Source: Paludibaculum sp. (GTDB lineage Bacteria; Acidobacteriota; Terriglobia; Bryobacterales; Bryobacteraceae). Taken from it: a DNA stretch of 64,000 nucleotides. Below are positions 1 through 8,426 of the stretch, in pieces. Every line of letters starts with the position of its first letter. Position 1 is the first letter of the stretch. The stretch is taken from NCBI GenBank assembly GCA_029973955.1, contig JARKQJ010000205.1, forward strand, positions 110,137 to 174,136, read 5' to 3'. Made by a program: the position numbers and the translations under genes. Under the pieces are notes generated by a model. The model searched no databases, was not told the origin of the DNA, and saw only the letters and a program-made list of their open reading frames with translations.

Positions 1-835
1 CAATGAACGGGAAAGCCAGCCCCGCGAAGTTGGACCCGCCGCCCGCGCACGCAACCACCACGTCCGGATAGTCGTCCGCCATCGCAAGCTGCTCTATCGC
101 CTCCACACCGATCACCGTCTGGTGCAGCAACACGTGATTCAACACGCTCCCCAGCGCATACTTGGTGTCGTCGGCCTGCGCCGCCACTTCCACCGCTTCG
201 CTGATCGCGATGCCCAGGCTGCCGGGGTGGTCGGGATTCTTGGCCAGAATCGCCCGGCCCGAATTCGTCTCATTCGACGGCGAAGCCACGCAGCGCGCGC
301 CGTAGGTCTCCATCAGCGCGCGGCGGTAAGGCTTCTGGTTATAGCTCACCCGCACCATGTAGATCTCGATCTGCAGATCGAACAGCGAGCCGGCCAGCGC
401 CAGCGACGAGCCCCACTGCCCCGCGCCCGTCTCCGTCACAATCCGCTTCACCCCGGCTTCCTTGTTGTAGAAAGCCTGGGCAATCGCCGTGTTCGGCTTG
501 TGCGAACCCGCCGGGCTCACGCCTTCGTACTTGTAATAGATCTTCGCCGGAGTATCCAGCACCTGCTCCAGACGTCTCGCGCGGAACAGCGGGCTCGGAC
601 GCCACTGCCGGTAGATCTCGCGGACCGGCGTAGGAATCTCAACTTCGCGATCGGTGGAAACTTCCTGCAGAATCAGGCTCATCGGAAACAGCGGAGCCAG
701 GTCGTCCGGCCCCACCGGCTGCATCGTGCAGGGGTGCAGCACCGCCGGCGGCGGCGCCGGCAGATCCGCGATGATGTTGTACCAGGTCTTAGGAATGCGG
801 GACTCGTCGAGAACGTATTTGATGGAATCGCTCAT
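1..835 (-). CDS. trpB2: TrpB2-type tryptophan synthase beta chain, 3' part outside window
   Basis: PLP enzyme that joins indole and serine to make tryptophan. Reading from ATG at 835 there are 278 codons without a stop, so the C-terminus lies before base 1. The N-terminus has the [13 protein letters not shown] stretch characteristic of the TrpB2 (type 2) subfamily and not of classic TrpB. The PLP lysine is in [11 protein letters not shown], and a glycine-rich phosphate-binding segment (CAGGGSN) is seen near the truncated end. No trpA is visible. It is divergent from the ThuA-DUF1080 gene with 83 bp between starts. The family is certain; whether it serves tryptophan synthesis or indole salvage cannot be told, because TrpB2 proteins often lack a neighbouring trpA. 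Confidence 0.9.
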   Translation of the reverse strand, partial: MSDSIKYVLDESRIPKTWYNIIADLPAPPPAVLHPCTMQPVGPDDLAPLFPMSLILQEVSTDREVEIPTPVREIYRQWRPSPLFRARRLEQVLDTPAKIYYKYEGVSPAGSHKPNTAIAQAFYNKEAGVKRIVTETGAGQWGSSLALAGSLFDLQIEIYMVRVSYNQKPYRRALMETYGARCVASPSNETNSGRAILAKNPDHPGSLGIAISEAVEVAAQADDTKYALGSVLNHVLLHQTVIGVEAIEQLAMADDYPDVVVACAGGGSNFAGLAFPFI

Positions 836-869
836 GATGGTTGGGCTCCAACTGGGATGGAACCCGCGA

Positions 870-897
870 TTGTATCAAGAGTCAGTCGTCATAGAAT
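870..897 (+). promoter_or_regulatory. Candidate sigma-70-like promoter for ThuA-DUF1080 gene
   Basis: TTGTAT (870-875) and TAGAAT (892-897) are separated by 16 bp and lie 22 bp before the ATG at 919, inside the divergent gap shared with trpB2. Match is by eye to TTGACA/TATAAT; no experimental support. Confidence 0.35.
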
Positions 898-918
898 AGG
901 ACCGAGGCATCCGCATCC

Positions 919-2385
919 ATGCATCGAACTCTTATCGCTCTTCTGCTCGCCGCGCCGCTTCTCTGCGCTCAGACGACCACCGCACCCGCCAAAATCAAGA
1001 CCTTGCTCATCACCGGCGGCCCCGTCGGCGGACACGACTGGCAACGCGTCTCCCCCGTACTGAAGAAGACCCTCGAAGACACCGGCCGCTTCGACGTGCG
1101 CGTCACCGAGGAGTTCCGCGGCGCAGGCCCCGAGACCCTCAAGAGCTACGACCTCGTCGTCCTCAACTACTACGACGGCCGCAACAAGGATTACGCCTGG
1201 GGCGAGCGCGCCCAGAACGCTCTGCTCGACTACGTCAAGTCCGGCAAGGGCCTCGTCATGTACCACTTCTCCACGGCTTCTTTCCTCGAATGGCCCGAAT
1301 ACGAAAAGCTCAGCGGCGCCAACTGGCGCCCCAACAACGGCCATCACTCCGCCGCGCACGACTTCACAGTCGAGATCACGGATCCCGATCATCCCATCAC
1401 CAGGGGCCTGAAAAAGAAGTTGCACCAACCCGTCGACGAACTCTACGCGAACCTCAAATGGCAGCCCGCTGGCTCCTATCACGTCCTCGCCACCGCCTGG
1501 GACGACCACAAACTCTACGAAGGCAAAGCTAAGCAGCCCACCCCCGGAGACGGCCTCAACCAGCCCATGCTCTGGACCCTCAACTACGGCCAGGGCCGCG
1601 TCTTCGCCACCGTGCTCGGCCACGACCCGGCCGCCGTCAAAACGCCGGCCTTCGTCGTCACCTTCACGCGCGGCGCCGAGTGGGCCGCCACCGGCGCCGT
1701 CACTCTCCCCATCCCGCCCGCTCTCGCCGAAGGCGCGAAGCGCGAAGATCCACAGCCCCGAGAAGTCACGCCCGGCGTCGGCGCCGCGCCCCCCTCGGAT
1801 GCCGTCATCCTCTTCGACGGCAAAAGCATGGCCGGCTGGCTGAAGCCCAATGGCTCGCCCTCAGGCTGCCAGGCGGCCAACGGCGAGATGGTCTGCCGCA
1901 CCGGCTCCGGCGACGCCGTGACGGAGAAGAAGTTCAAGTCCGCCCAGTTGCACCTCGAGTTCTTCATCCCTTCCATGCCCGCGCAGAAGGGGCAGCTCAA
2001 GGGCAACAGCGGCGTCTACCTCCAGGGCCTCACTGAAGTTCAGGTGCTCGATGGCTACCAGAACCCCACCTATCCCACCGGCGTCGTAGGCGCCATCTAC
2101 GATCAATATCCGCCCGCCGTGAATGCCTCGCGCAAGCCCGAGCAATGGTCCAGCTACGACATCGTCTTCCATGCCCCCGTATGCAGCGAGCGCGGTCAGG
2201 AACTCCAGCCCGGCAGCATGACGGTCTTCCTCAATGGCGTGCTCGTGCAGGACCACAAGGAACTGCGCTTCCGCAAGGCCATGTGCGAGCCCGGACCCCT
2301 GCTGCTCCAGGACCATTCCGGCTTCCCCGGCGCCCCCGATACCACCATGAAGTTCCGCAATATCTGGTACCGCCCGCTCGACTAA
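919..2385 (+). CDS. Secreted ThuA-like domain plus DUF1080 (3-keto-disaccharide hydrolase fold) protein
   Basis: A 488-residue exported protein probably acting on sugars outside the cytoplasm. Residues 1-18 (MHRTLIALLLAAPLLCAQ) form a signal peptide. Residues about 28-250 resemble ThuA/trehalose-utilization domains, with the glutamine-amidotransferase-like fold (TLLITGGPVGGHDW, then LVVLNYYDG and GKGLVMYHFS). Residues about 292-488 are a DUF1080 domain, a concanavalin-like sandwich annotated as 3-keto-disaccharide hydrolase, starting at VILFDGKSMAGWLKPNG and ending KFRNIWYRPLD. This fusion is common in Acidobacteria, Planctomycetes and Verrucomicrobia. The last 61 bp of the gene are repeated at 3833-3893. 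Exact substrate unknown. Confidence 0.85.
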   Translation: MHRTLIALLLAAPLLCAQTTTAPAKIKTLLITGGPVGGHDWQRVSPVLKKTLEDTGRFDVRVTEEFRGAGPETLKSYDLVVLNYYDGRNKDYAWGERAQNALLDYVKSGKGLVMYHFSTASFLEWPEYEKLSGANWRPNNGHHSAAHDFTVEITDPDHPITRGLKKKLHQPVDELYANLKWQPAGSYHVLATAWDDHKLYEGKAKQPTPGDGLNQPMLWTLNYGQGRVFATVLGHDPAAVKTPAFVVTFTRGAEWAATGAVTLPIPPALAEGAKREDPQPREVTPGVGAAPPSDAVILFDGKSMAGWLKPNGSPSGCQAANGEMVCRTGSGDAVTEKKFKSAQLHLEFFIPSMPAQKGQLKGNSGVYLQGLTEVQVLDGYQNPTYPTGVVGAIYDQYPPAVNASRKPEQWSSYDIVFHAPVCSERGQELQPGSMTVFLNGVLVQDHKELRFRKAMCEPGPLLLQDHSGFPGAPDTTMKFRNIWYRPLD

Positions 2386-2581
2386 CCCGCGGACGCAGTT
2401 GGATGAGTTGCGGCGAATCGCTTGGAAGCCAGGCAGAGTGCCACGGCCCTGCATCCGTAATCTCGGAAAGCCGAACGAGTCCGCCAAATCAGGGAAAAGT
2501 CGGAAGCAATGGCTCCAAACTGCGTTGGACAGATCGGCAATATCCACACGAGCGCTCCGCGCAGGAGCCTCCTGAACAGGC

Positions 2582-3571
2582 TTACTGGTGTATCTCTTTG
2601 TAGTTCCGGATAACTCCGTCCCAGCCCAATAGAGAGAACGAATCGTTCTCGACAGAAAGCAGGAATGGAACCGCCGACATGACCTTGACGGCCGCGTCAT
2701 TTTCCCCCCGCACGCGGTAGGATCGCACCTGCAATCCGCGTGAGTCGAATTCAACCAGACGCAGCCCTTCTGCCGCCTTGTGTGGCGCCAGGAAAAAGAA
2801 CTGGTTTCCGTCGGTCCCCGGGAAGTGCGCGGTCACATACCTTGGACGGGAGCCGACGGGAAGATTGGAGCCATTCATTCGTTTCAAGGAATCTTCCACC
2901 TCCGCTCCGCTGAGCTTCAGAGGTGGAAGTGCCGTCAGGCTACCGTCCGCAACATTGTAGGGTTGCACCTGGAGGGTGGCGGTTTCGATCAGGAGGATTG
3001 TATCCGGCTTGCTGAACGAGAGGAAGATAAAGCCTGGAAACGCGGGGTGCTGTGCGGAGCCCAGCAGCGCCCTCGTCCTGCAGTCATACACAGCAATGCG
3101 GGACAGAATGGCCGAGCCGCTGCGTTCGAGGCCCAGGAGCGCCAGGCGGTCCCCGGAGATTGTGGCGAAGGTGACTTCCGGAATGATGGGGAACGACGCC
3201 CATTGCCCACTCCGCGTGTCCAGCAGCCGGCCGCTAGGCGCCGGACTACCTTGGCCGGGAAGAAATACCCAACCGCCTCCCGCTGCGGCGGCTTGCCCCT
3301 TGTAGGAATCCAGCCCGTTGAAGCTGGAGCCGCCGCTGTTGCTAAGTGATAGCCGGAGTTTGGCATCGGTGAAACGCCTCGCCCCGGCGCCAAGCACGAG
3401 AACCGCGGACTGGTTTTCATGCATGGAAAAGAAACCGATCCGGCGCTCGGATGCGGTAATGTTCATTTGTAAATCATTGATACTTTGCGGAGTTAACACC
3501 TGCTGCGCAAAACACGCAGAAGCTGTGGCAACCAAAACTAGGATGGAAGACAAACGAAGAACGTGAGACAT
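2582..3571 (-). CDS. Secreted protein of unknown function
   Basis: A 329-residue protein with no family that I recognise. ATG at 3571 is chosen because it is preceded at normal spacing by a GGAGGG ribosome site and begins a clear signal peptide (MSHVLRLSSILVLVATASACFAQQ). The GTG at 3685 would add 38 residues read through a run of nine G and has no such site. The mature part has repeated short beta-like segments (for example TRSGQWASFP and FDSRGLQVRSYRV) that could form a propeller, but this is only an impression. The run of nine G at 3593-3601 is just upstream of the ribosome site. Neighbouring genes give no functional clue. Confidence 0.7.
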   Translation of the reverse strand: MSHVLRLSSILVLVATASACFAQQVLTPQSINDLQMNITASERRIGFFSMHENQSAVLVLGAGARRFTDAKLRLSLSNSGGSSFNGLDSYKGQAAAAGGGWVFLPGQGSPAPSGRLLDTRSGQWASFPIIPEVTFATISGDRLALLGLERSGSAILSRIAVYDCRTRALLGSAQHPAFPGFIFLSFSKPDTILLIETATLQVQPYNVADGSLTALPPLKLSGAEVEDSLKRMNGSNLPVGSRPRYVTAHFPGTDGNQFFFLAPHKAAEGLRLVEFDSRGLQVRSYRVRGENDAAVKVMSAVPFLLSVENDSFSLLGWDGVIRNYKEIHQ

Positions 3572-3730
3572 CGTCCCTCCGGCCCGAATATAGGGGGGGG
3601 GTAAATGAAAGTCAAAGAGTCTTTGGATAGGTACATAGTTGGCAATTAGGAAGTCAATCCGGGCATTACACTCCTTGCGGTTCACTCCTAATAAGGAGTC
3701 TGTGTTGGAATATGCCGGATGGATCCGAAG

Positions 3731-3832
3731 CTAAGGCCTCAGGATGACTGCACGACCAGCCCGGGCCGACTCCCGCGCCGCCTCCAGAATCTCCGCGACA
3801 ATCAGATGATTCTCCAGCAAAGATAGCCCCGT
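3731..3832 (-). pseudogene. Relic of the C-terminus of a Gfo/Idh/MocA oxidoreductase
   Basis: Read on the minus strand this gives GLSLLENHLIVAEILEAARE and SARAGRAVILRP followed by a TAG stop at 3731-3733. It matches the C-terminus of the intact neighbour (stop at 5089), which reads GLSSLENNLIVTEILEAARE then SARTGKVVRLP. Nothing upstream of this 34-codon piece continues the gene: at 3833 the sequence switches to a copy of a different gene end. It is a remnant of a paralogue or of a partial duplication. Confidence 0.75.
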
Positions 3833-3893
3833 CGCCCCCGGCACCACCATGAAGTTCCGCAAGATCTGGTACCGCCCGCTCGACTAACCCGCG
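3833..3893 (+). repeat. 61-bp direct repeat of the ThuA-DUF1080 gene 3' end
   Basis: Bases 3833-3893 equal 2331-2391 at all but three positions (58 of 61 by my alignment). The piece still encodes the terminal MKFRKIWYRPLD and stop. It abuts the oxidoreductase relic and its last ten bases include the stop codon of the serine hydrolase on the opposite strand. Confidence 0.85.
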
Positions 3894-5071
3894 TACACCG
3901 CGCGCTCGAACTCATTCAGCAGGCCCAGCGCCTCTCTGTCGGCGAACGGCAGGTACTGCATCAGGATCACGCCGCACATCCTGCGGCGCGGATCGGCCCA
4001 GTAATAGGTGTTGTAAAACCCGGCCCACGCCAGCGAATTCGCTGAGCGGCCTGCCTCATAAGCATCCGTGTTGAGTAGGAATCCGTAGGTCCACTTCTCC
4101 GTGTGGCCTGGTTGGATGTCCACATCCGCTGAGAGGTTCGGGCGGGCTGTCTTCATCTTGCCCGCGCTCAGTTCGCCAATCTGGTTCACCCTCATCAGTG
4201 CCACGGTTCGGGGCTGGAGAATACGCACTCCCCCCGGCCCTGCCCCATCGTTGAGGATCATCTGCAGAAAGCGGATGTAATCGGCGGCCGTCGAATAAAG
4301 GCCGCCTCCGCCGTTGAACGATTTCGGTGCTTCAGGCAGTTCGCGTTTCTGCTGCCCCAGCGCACCAGAGCCGTCGCGCAGATACCACGAGACCAGCCGC
4401 TCGAACTTGGACACCGGTACCAGGTAGCTCGTATCCGCCATGCCCAGCGGTTCGAGGATGTTCTTCTGAAAATACGCCTCCAGCGTGACTCCAGAAATCC
4501 TCTCCACCAGGCGGCCCGCCACGTCGATCCCCGTCCCGTACTGCCACGCCGTGCCGGGCTCGAATAGAAGCGGGCCAGGCCGACGCGGCGGCTTCGCGGC
4601 GTTGTAGCGGAGCAGGCGCGCGCTCCAGATGTCGTAGCCGAGCCCGCTGGTGTGGGTGAGCAGATGGTGCAGCGTCACCGCGGTCTTGGCCCGTCGCAGC
4701 ATCGGCTTGCCCTCATCGTCGAACTCCTCGAGAACTTCGATCTGCTCGAACTCATTCAGGAGTTTGCTGATCGGCTCGTGGAGTTGGAGTCTGCCCTGCT
4801 CCACCAGTTGCAGCGCCGCCACCGTCGTAATCGCCTTGGTCATCGAGGCAATGGAGAAGATGCTGTCGGGCCGCGCGCGCACCCCGCTGTCGTCTCTCCT
4901 GCCGAAGGCGCCCTCATGCAGCACCTGCTTGTCCGTTGCTGCCATCGCGGCCACGCAGGGTATGCCGCGCGCGGCGATCCCTTCCCTGAGTACCCGGTCG
5001 ATGGAGGAACTCCGCGGTGCGGCGGCGGCTACCGCGCTGGTCAGGAACGCCCGGCGGTGAAGGGCTCTCAT
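3884..5071 (-). CDS. Serine hydrolase, beta-lactamase/AmpC-like (PF00144 family)
   Basis: A 395-residue exported penicillin-binding-like serine hydrolase, probably an esterase or peptidase acting outside the cytoplasm. Start ATG at 5071 gives a twin-arginine-like leader (MRALHRRAFLTSAVAAAAP). The catalytic SxxK is SMTK in FSIASMTKAITTVAAL, about residue 75. A later block, HHLLTHTSGLGYD, is typical of the family. It lies 17 bp downstream of the Gfo/Idh gene on the same strand, so the two may be co-transcribed. The stop codon and last residue lie inside the 61-bp repeat copied from the ThuA-DUF1080 gene, so the natural C-terminus may have been altered. True antibiotic resistance function is unlikely. 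Confidence 0.88.
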   Translation of the reverse strand: MRALHRRAFLTSAVAAAAPRSSSIDRVLREGIAARGIPCVAAMAATDKQVLHEGAFGRRDDSGVRARPDSIFSIASMTKAITTVAALQLVEQGRLQLHEPISKLLNEFEQIEVLEEFDDEGKPMLRRAKTAVTLHHLLTHTSGLGYDIWSARLLRYNAAKPPRRPGPLLFEPGTAWQYGTGIDVAGRLVERISGVTLEAYFQKNILEPLGMADTSYLVPVSKFERLVSWYLRDGSGALGQQKRELPEAPKSFNGGGGLYSTAADYIRFLQMILNDGAGPGGVRILQPRTVALMRVNQIGELSAGKMKTARPNLSADVDIQPGHTEKWTYGFLLNTDAYEAGRSANSLAWAGFYNTYYWADPRRRMCGVILMQYLPFADREALGLLNEFERAVYAG

Positions 5072-5088
5072 GATGCTTCGATGTTAGC

Positions 5089-6171
5089 TCATGGAAGCCG
5101 CACAACCTTGCCCGTGCGCGCGGACTCCCGCGCCGCCTCCAGAATCTCCGTGACAATCAGGTTATTCTCCAGCGAAGAAAGCCCCGCCGGCTTCACCCGC
5201 CCGCGCGCCACTGCCGTCAGGTAGCTCACCGGATCCGCTTCATCCGCCGGCAGTGGTTCCAGCGCCGGCTGCTGCTCGCCCTTCGCCTTCGGCTCGCGCA
5301 GTCGCATCGTGTTGCCGCCCACGGCGTGCGCATATCCGTTCTGCGCATAAACCTCCAGGTCCTTCCGGCTGTAAGGCCAGTTCCACGAGCCTTCGATGAT
5401 CCCCACCGCACCCTTGTACTCCACCAGGATGTTGGCTTCGTCGTCCACCTTCGGATAGATCGCCGGCTTGAACTGCTGTGTGAGCGCGCGCACGGAAATC
5501 GGGCGCTCGTTCTCCATCAGCCACGTCATCAGATTCGCGCCATAACAGCCAAAATCGAACAGCGCCCCCGCGCCGTTCTTCACGGGATCTGTCAGCCAGT
5601 TCAGAAACTCGGGACCCACGCCGATCTCCTTCGGGCCTTCGTGCCCGTCCATCGCCACCATCTTCCGGATCGGCCCATACGCCGGCTGGCGAATCGTTTT
5701 GTAGATCGCCGCGTGGCTGCGGTACCACGTCGTCTCATAGTTCACCACCACGGGAATCCCGCTCTGCTGTGCCGCGCGCTGGATGCGGCGCGCATGCTCC
5801 ATGGAGACCGCCAGCGGCTTTTCCATCATCACCGGCAGACGCCGCCGCGCCGCGGCTTCCACAATCGCCGGGTGATCGAACGTGGACGAAAACGCCGCCA
5901 CCGCCTCCGGTTTCACCTGGTCGAGCATCGCCTCCAGCGAGGTGAAGAAGATTTTAGGATTTAGGTGAAAGCGCTCCGCATACGCTTTGTGGAGCGCGGC
6001 ATCCGGATCCGAGATCCCCACGATCACCACGTCTTTCCCTTGACAGGAACGTAGAAACCCCGCGGCGTGCCCGTGCGTGAGGCCCGCAATCGCCAGGCGG
6101 AGCGGCTCGGCCGAGGTCAGTCCAGATAGTAGAACGGCTGCGAAAACGAGGCGGCGCATTCCATTGAGCAT
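5089..6171 (-). CDS. Gfo/Idh/MocA family oxidoreductase, exported
   Basis: A NAD(P)-dependent sugar or cyclitol dehydrogenase family member of 360 residues. A hydrophobic leader (MRRLVFAAVLLSGLTSAEP) starts at the fifth residue, so an ATG at 6159 is an alternative start. The nucleotide-binding fold begins LRLAIAGLTHGHAAGF. The family EKP motif is in PVMMEKPLAVSMEHA, followed by the substrate-binding alpha/beta domain. The serine hydrolase follows after 17 bp on the same strand. A relic of a related C-terminus is at 3731-3832. Members of this type in Acidobacteria and Planctomycetes are often exported; the substrate cannot be inferred. Confidence 0.87.
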   Translation of the reverse strand: MLNGMRRLVFAAVLLSGLTSAEPLRLAIAGLTHGHAAGFLRSCQGKDVVIVGISDPDAALHKAYAERFHLNPKIFFTSLEAMLDQVKPEAVAAFSSTFDHPAIVEAAARRRLPVMMEKPLAVSMEHARRIQRAAQQSGIPVVVNYETTWYRSHAAIYKTIRQPAYGPIRKMVAMDGHEGPKEIGVGPEFLNWLTDPVKNGAGALFDFGCYGANLMTWLMENERPISVRALTQQFKPAIYPKVDDEANILVEYKGAVGIIEGSWNWPYSRKDLEVYAQNGYAHAVGGNTMRLREPKAKGEQQPALEPLPADEADPVSYLTAVARGRVKPAGLSSLENNLIVTEILEAARESARTGKVVRLP

Positions 6172-6266
6172 ATATCGGCGGATACAATGAGAACAGGGAT
6201 ACGACTCTCGTAATCGGCGGACCGGCTCCCGACCCTATACTGGACCAGACCATAAACGCCAGAGCA

Positions 6267-8420
6267 GTGAGCGATACCACAGCCAGCCCTGAAAACCGCC
6301 AACCCGCCCCTCCTTTCCGCATCGTCATCGCGGCAAGCTTCACGGCGGAGCCGTTGCGTGCACCCCTGGAGTTTTGGGCCCGCGTGCTCAAGAGTTCCAT
6401 CGAGGTCGCCTTCGCGCCTTTCAATCAGGTGGTGCAGACGCTCCTCGATCCCGCCAGCGAGTTCGCCCGGAACCGCCATGGCGTGAATGCCGCCCTGTGC
6501 CGCTTCGAAGACCTCGCTCAGTTCGACATTCGCGGCGAAGATGCCCTGCGGCGGCTGGAAGAAAACGCCCTCCAGTTGGCGGCGGCTCTGAAAGAGGCCG
6601 CCTCCCGCGCCAGCGTGCCGCTGGTCTTCATCCTCTGCCCGGCCTCGCCGCAGTTCGCCGGCCAGATGCAGCGCGCTCGCGACATCCTCGCCCGTGAGTT
6701 GACCTCGGCTGGCGGCGTGCATTTTGTCGATGACGCCGAGCTGCTCGCCCTCTACCCTGTCGAGGACTATCACAATCCCGAAGGCGAACGGCTGGGGCGC
6801 ATCCCCTATACCGAGCCGATGTTCGCCGCGCTCGCCACCATGCTCGCGCGCCGCGCCCAGGCGCTGGCCCTCGCGCCCTATAAGGTGATCGCCGTCGACT
6901 GCGACAACACTCTGTGGCAGGGCATCTGCGGCGAGGACGGCCCGGCCGGTGTCCTGCTCGACCCGCCGCGCCGCCGCTTGCACGAGTTTCTCCTCCAGCA
7001 GCGCCAGGCCGGTATGTTGTTGGCCCTCGCCAGCAAGAACAACGAACAGGATGTGCTCGACACCTTTGCCGCGCACCCCGAATTCCCTTTGCGCCTGGAA
7101 CACTTCACCACCTGGCGCCTCAACTGGGAGTCCAAAGCCGCCAACCTGGCGGCCATGGCCGCGGAACTCAACGTCGGCCTCGATACCTTCATCTTCCTCG
7201 ACGACAACCCCAAGGAGTGCGCCGAAGTCGCGCAAGGTGCCCCCGAGGCTCTACCCCTCACCCTCCCGGAAGAGATCGAACAACTGCCCGAGATGCTCGC
7301 CCACGTTTGGGCCTTCGATCACCTCCGTGTCACCGAAGAGGACCGCCTGCGCGGCGAACGCATGGCGCATGCGCGCGAGTTCGGCAATGAGCTGAAGAAC
7401 GCCGCCAGCCTCGAAGAGTTCATGGCCGGGCTCAACCTGCGCGTCGACGTGCAGCCCATGGAACTGGAGCGTCTGGGCCGCGTCTCCCAATTGACGCAGC
7501 GGACCAATCAGTTCAATACCACCACGCTGCGTCGGACCGAAAGCGAAATCCAGCAGTTGCTCGAACGCTCCGGCTGGAGCTGCTACACCGCCGAGGTGAG
7601 CGACCGTTTTGGCGAATACGGGCTGGTGGGCGTCATCCTCGTTCAGCGGCGCATCACCGAGCTGTACGTGGATTCCCTCTTGCTGAGCTGCCGCGCCTTG
7701 GGCCGCGGCGTTGAGCACCGGCTGCTGGCTGCGGTCGCGGAATTGGCGCTCGACGAAGGGATCTACACCGTCACAGTGCCCTTCCGCGAGACGGCCAGAA
7801 ATGCCCCGGCCCGGCAGTTCCTTGAAAGCATCGAGTTCTCTCAGGTGGACGATGAGAACGGCGAGCGCGTCTATCGCATGCCTGCCACCGAACTTCAGGC
7901 GCTGCGCTGGAAGCCCGCCGCCGCGGCCGCCCTGACGCCCGCCGCCACCACTCGGCCGTCCGCGGTGCTGCGCCAGGTCGACTACGCGAAGATCGCCGCC
8001 AATCTGCGCACCGCCGCGCAGGTGGTAGCGGCCATGCGAAAGGAAGCTCAGGCTACCTGGCAGGCACAGTCGGGCGACAACGCGCCGGCCAGCGACGTTG
8101 AACGCAAACTCGCCGCCATCTGGAGCGAACTGCTCGAAAAGCCGGTCTCCTCCGTGACCGCGAACTTCTTTGACCTCGGCGGGCACTCCCTTCTCGCCGT
8201 CCTCCTGCTCATGCGCGTTAAGGAAGAGTTCTCCGTGGACCTCTCCGTCGACGACGTCTACTCCGGTACCCTCACCCTCGGCGAACTCGCCGCCGCCATC
8301 GAGGCCCGGCAGCTCGGCGAGCTGAACCCCGAAGAGTACCAGGCCCTCCTCGCGGAGATCGAAGGGCTCAGCGACGAAGAGGTGCGGGCCCTCCTCGAAC
8401 AAGAGAACAAGGAAGAGTAA
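6267..8420 (+). CDS. FkbH-like HAD-IIIC protein with C-terminal acyl carrier domain
   Basis: A 717-residue protein of the type that loads a glyceryl unit from 1,3-bisphosphoglycerate onto a carrier protein in polyketide pathways. Residues 15-190 match the FkbH N-terminal region (FAPFNQVVQTLLDPASEFAR). The HAD core follows, with nucleophile motif DCDNTLWQG near residue 210 and acidic motif FIFLDDNPKECAE near 310. A GNAT-like FkbH tail follows (DSLLLSCRALGRGVE). After a linker, residues about 610-690 are an ACP/PCP with DLGGHSLLAV, phosphopantetheine serine about 641. Start is GTG at 6267. It heads a tight operon with two glycosyltransferases. No ketosynthase, condensation or adenylation domain is present nearby, so the acceptor of the loaded unit is unknown. 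Confidence 0.87.
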   Translation: MSDTTASPENRQPAPPFRIVIAASFTAEPLRAPLEFWARVLKSSIEVAFAPFNQVVQTLLDPASEFARNRHGVNAALCRFEDLAQFDIRGEDALRRLEENALQLAAALKEAASRASVPLVFILCPASPQFAGQMQRARDILARELTSAGGVHFVDDAELLALYPVEDYHNPEGERLGRIPYTEPMFAALATMLARRAQALALAPYKVIAVDCDNTLWQGICGEDGPAGVLLDPPRRRLHEFLLQQRQAGMLLALASKNNEQDVLDTFAAHPEFPLRLEHFTTWRLNWESKAANLAAMAAELNVGLDTFIFLDDNPKECAEVAQGAPEALPLTLPEEIEQLPEMLAHVWAFDHLRVTEEDRLRGERMAHAREFGNELKNAASLEEFMAGLNLRVDVQPMELERLGRVSQLTQRTNQFNTTTLRRTESEIQQLLERSGWSCYTAEVSDRFGEYGLVGVILVQRRITELYVDSLLLSCRALGRGVEHRLLAAVAELALDEGIYTVTVPFRETARNAPARQFLESIEFSQVDDENGERVYRMPATELQALRWKPAAAAALTPAATTRPSAVLRQVDYAKIAANLRTAAQVVAAMRKEAQATWQAQSGDNAPASDVERKLAAIWSELLEKPVSSVTANFFDLGGHSLLAVLLLMRVKEEFSVDLSVDDVYSGTLTLGELAAAIEARQLGELNPEEYQALLAEIEGLSDEEVRALLEQENKEE

Positions 8421-8426
8421 GCGCGC

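Noticed and set aside
3884..5071. Antibiotic-resistance class C beta-lactamase
   Set aside because: SxxK is present, but the overall layout is that of the broad serine-hydrolase family; nothing specific to AmpC.
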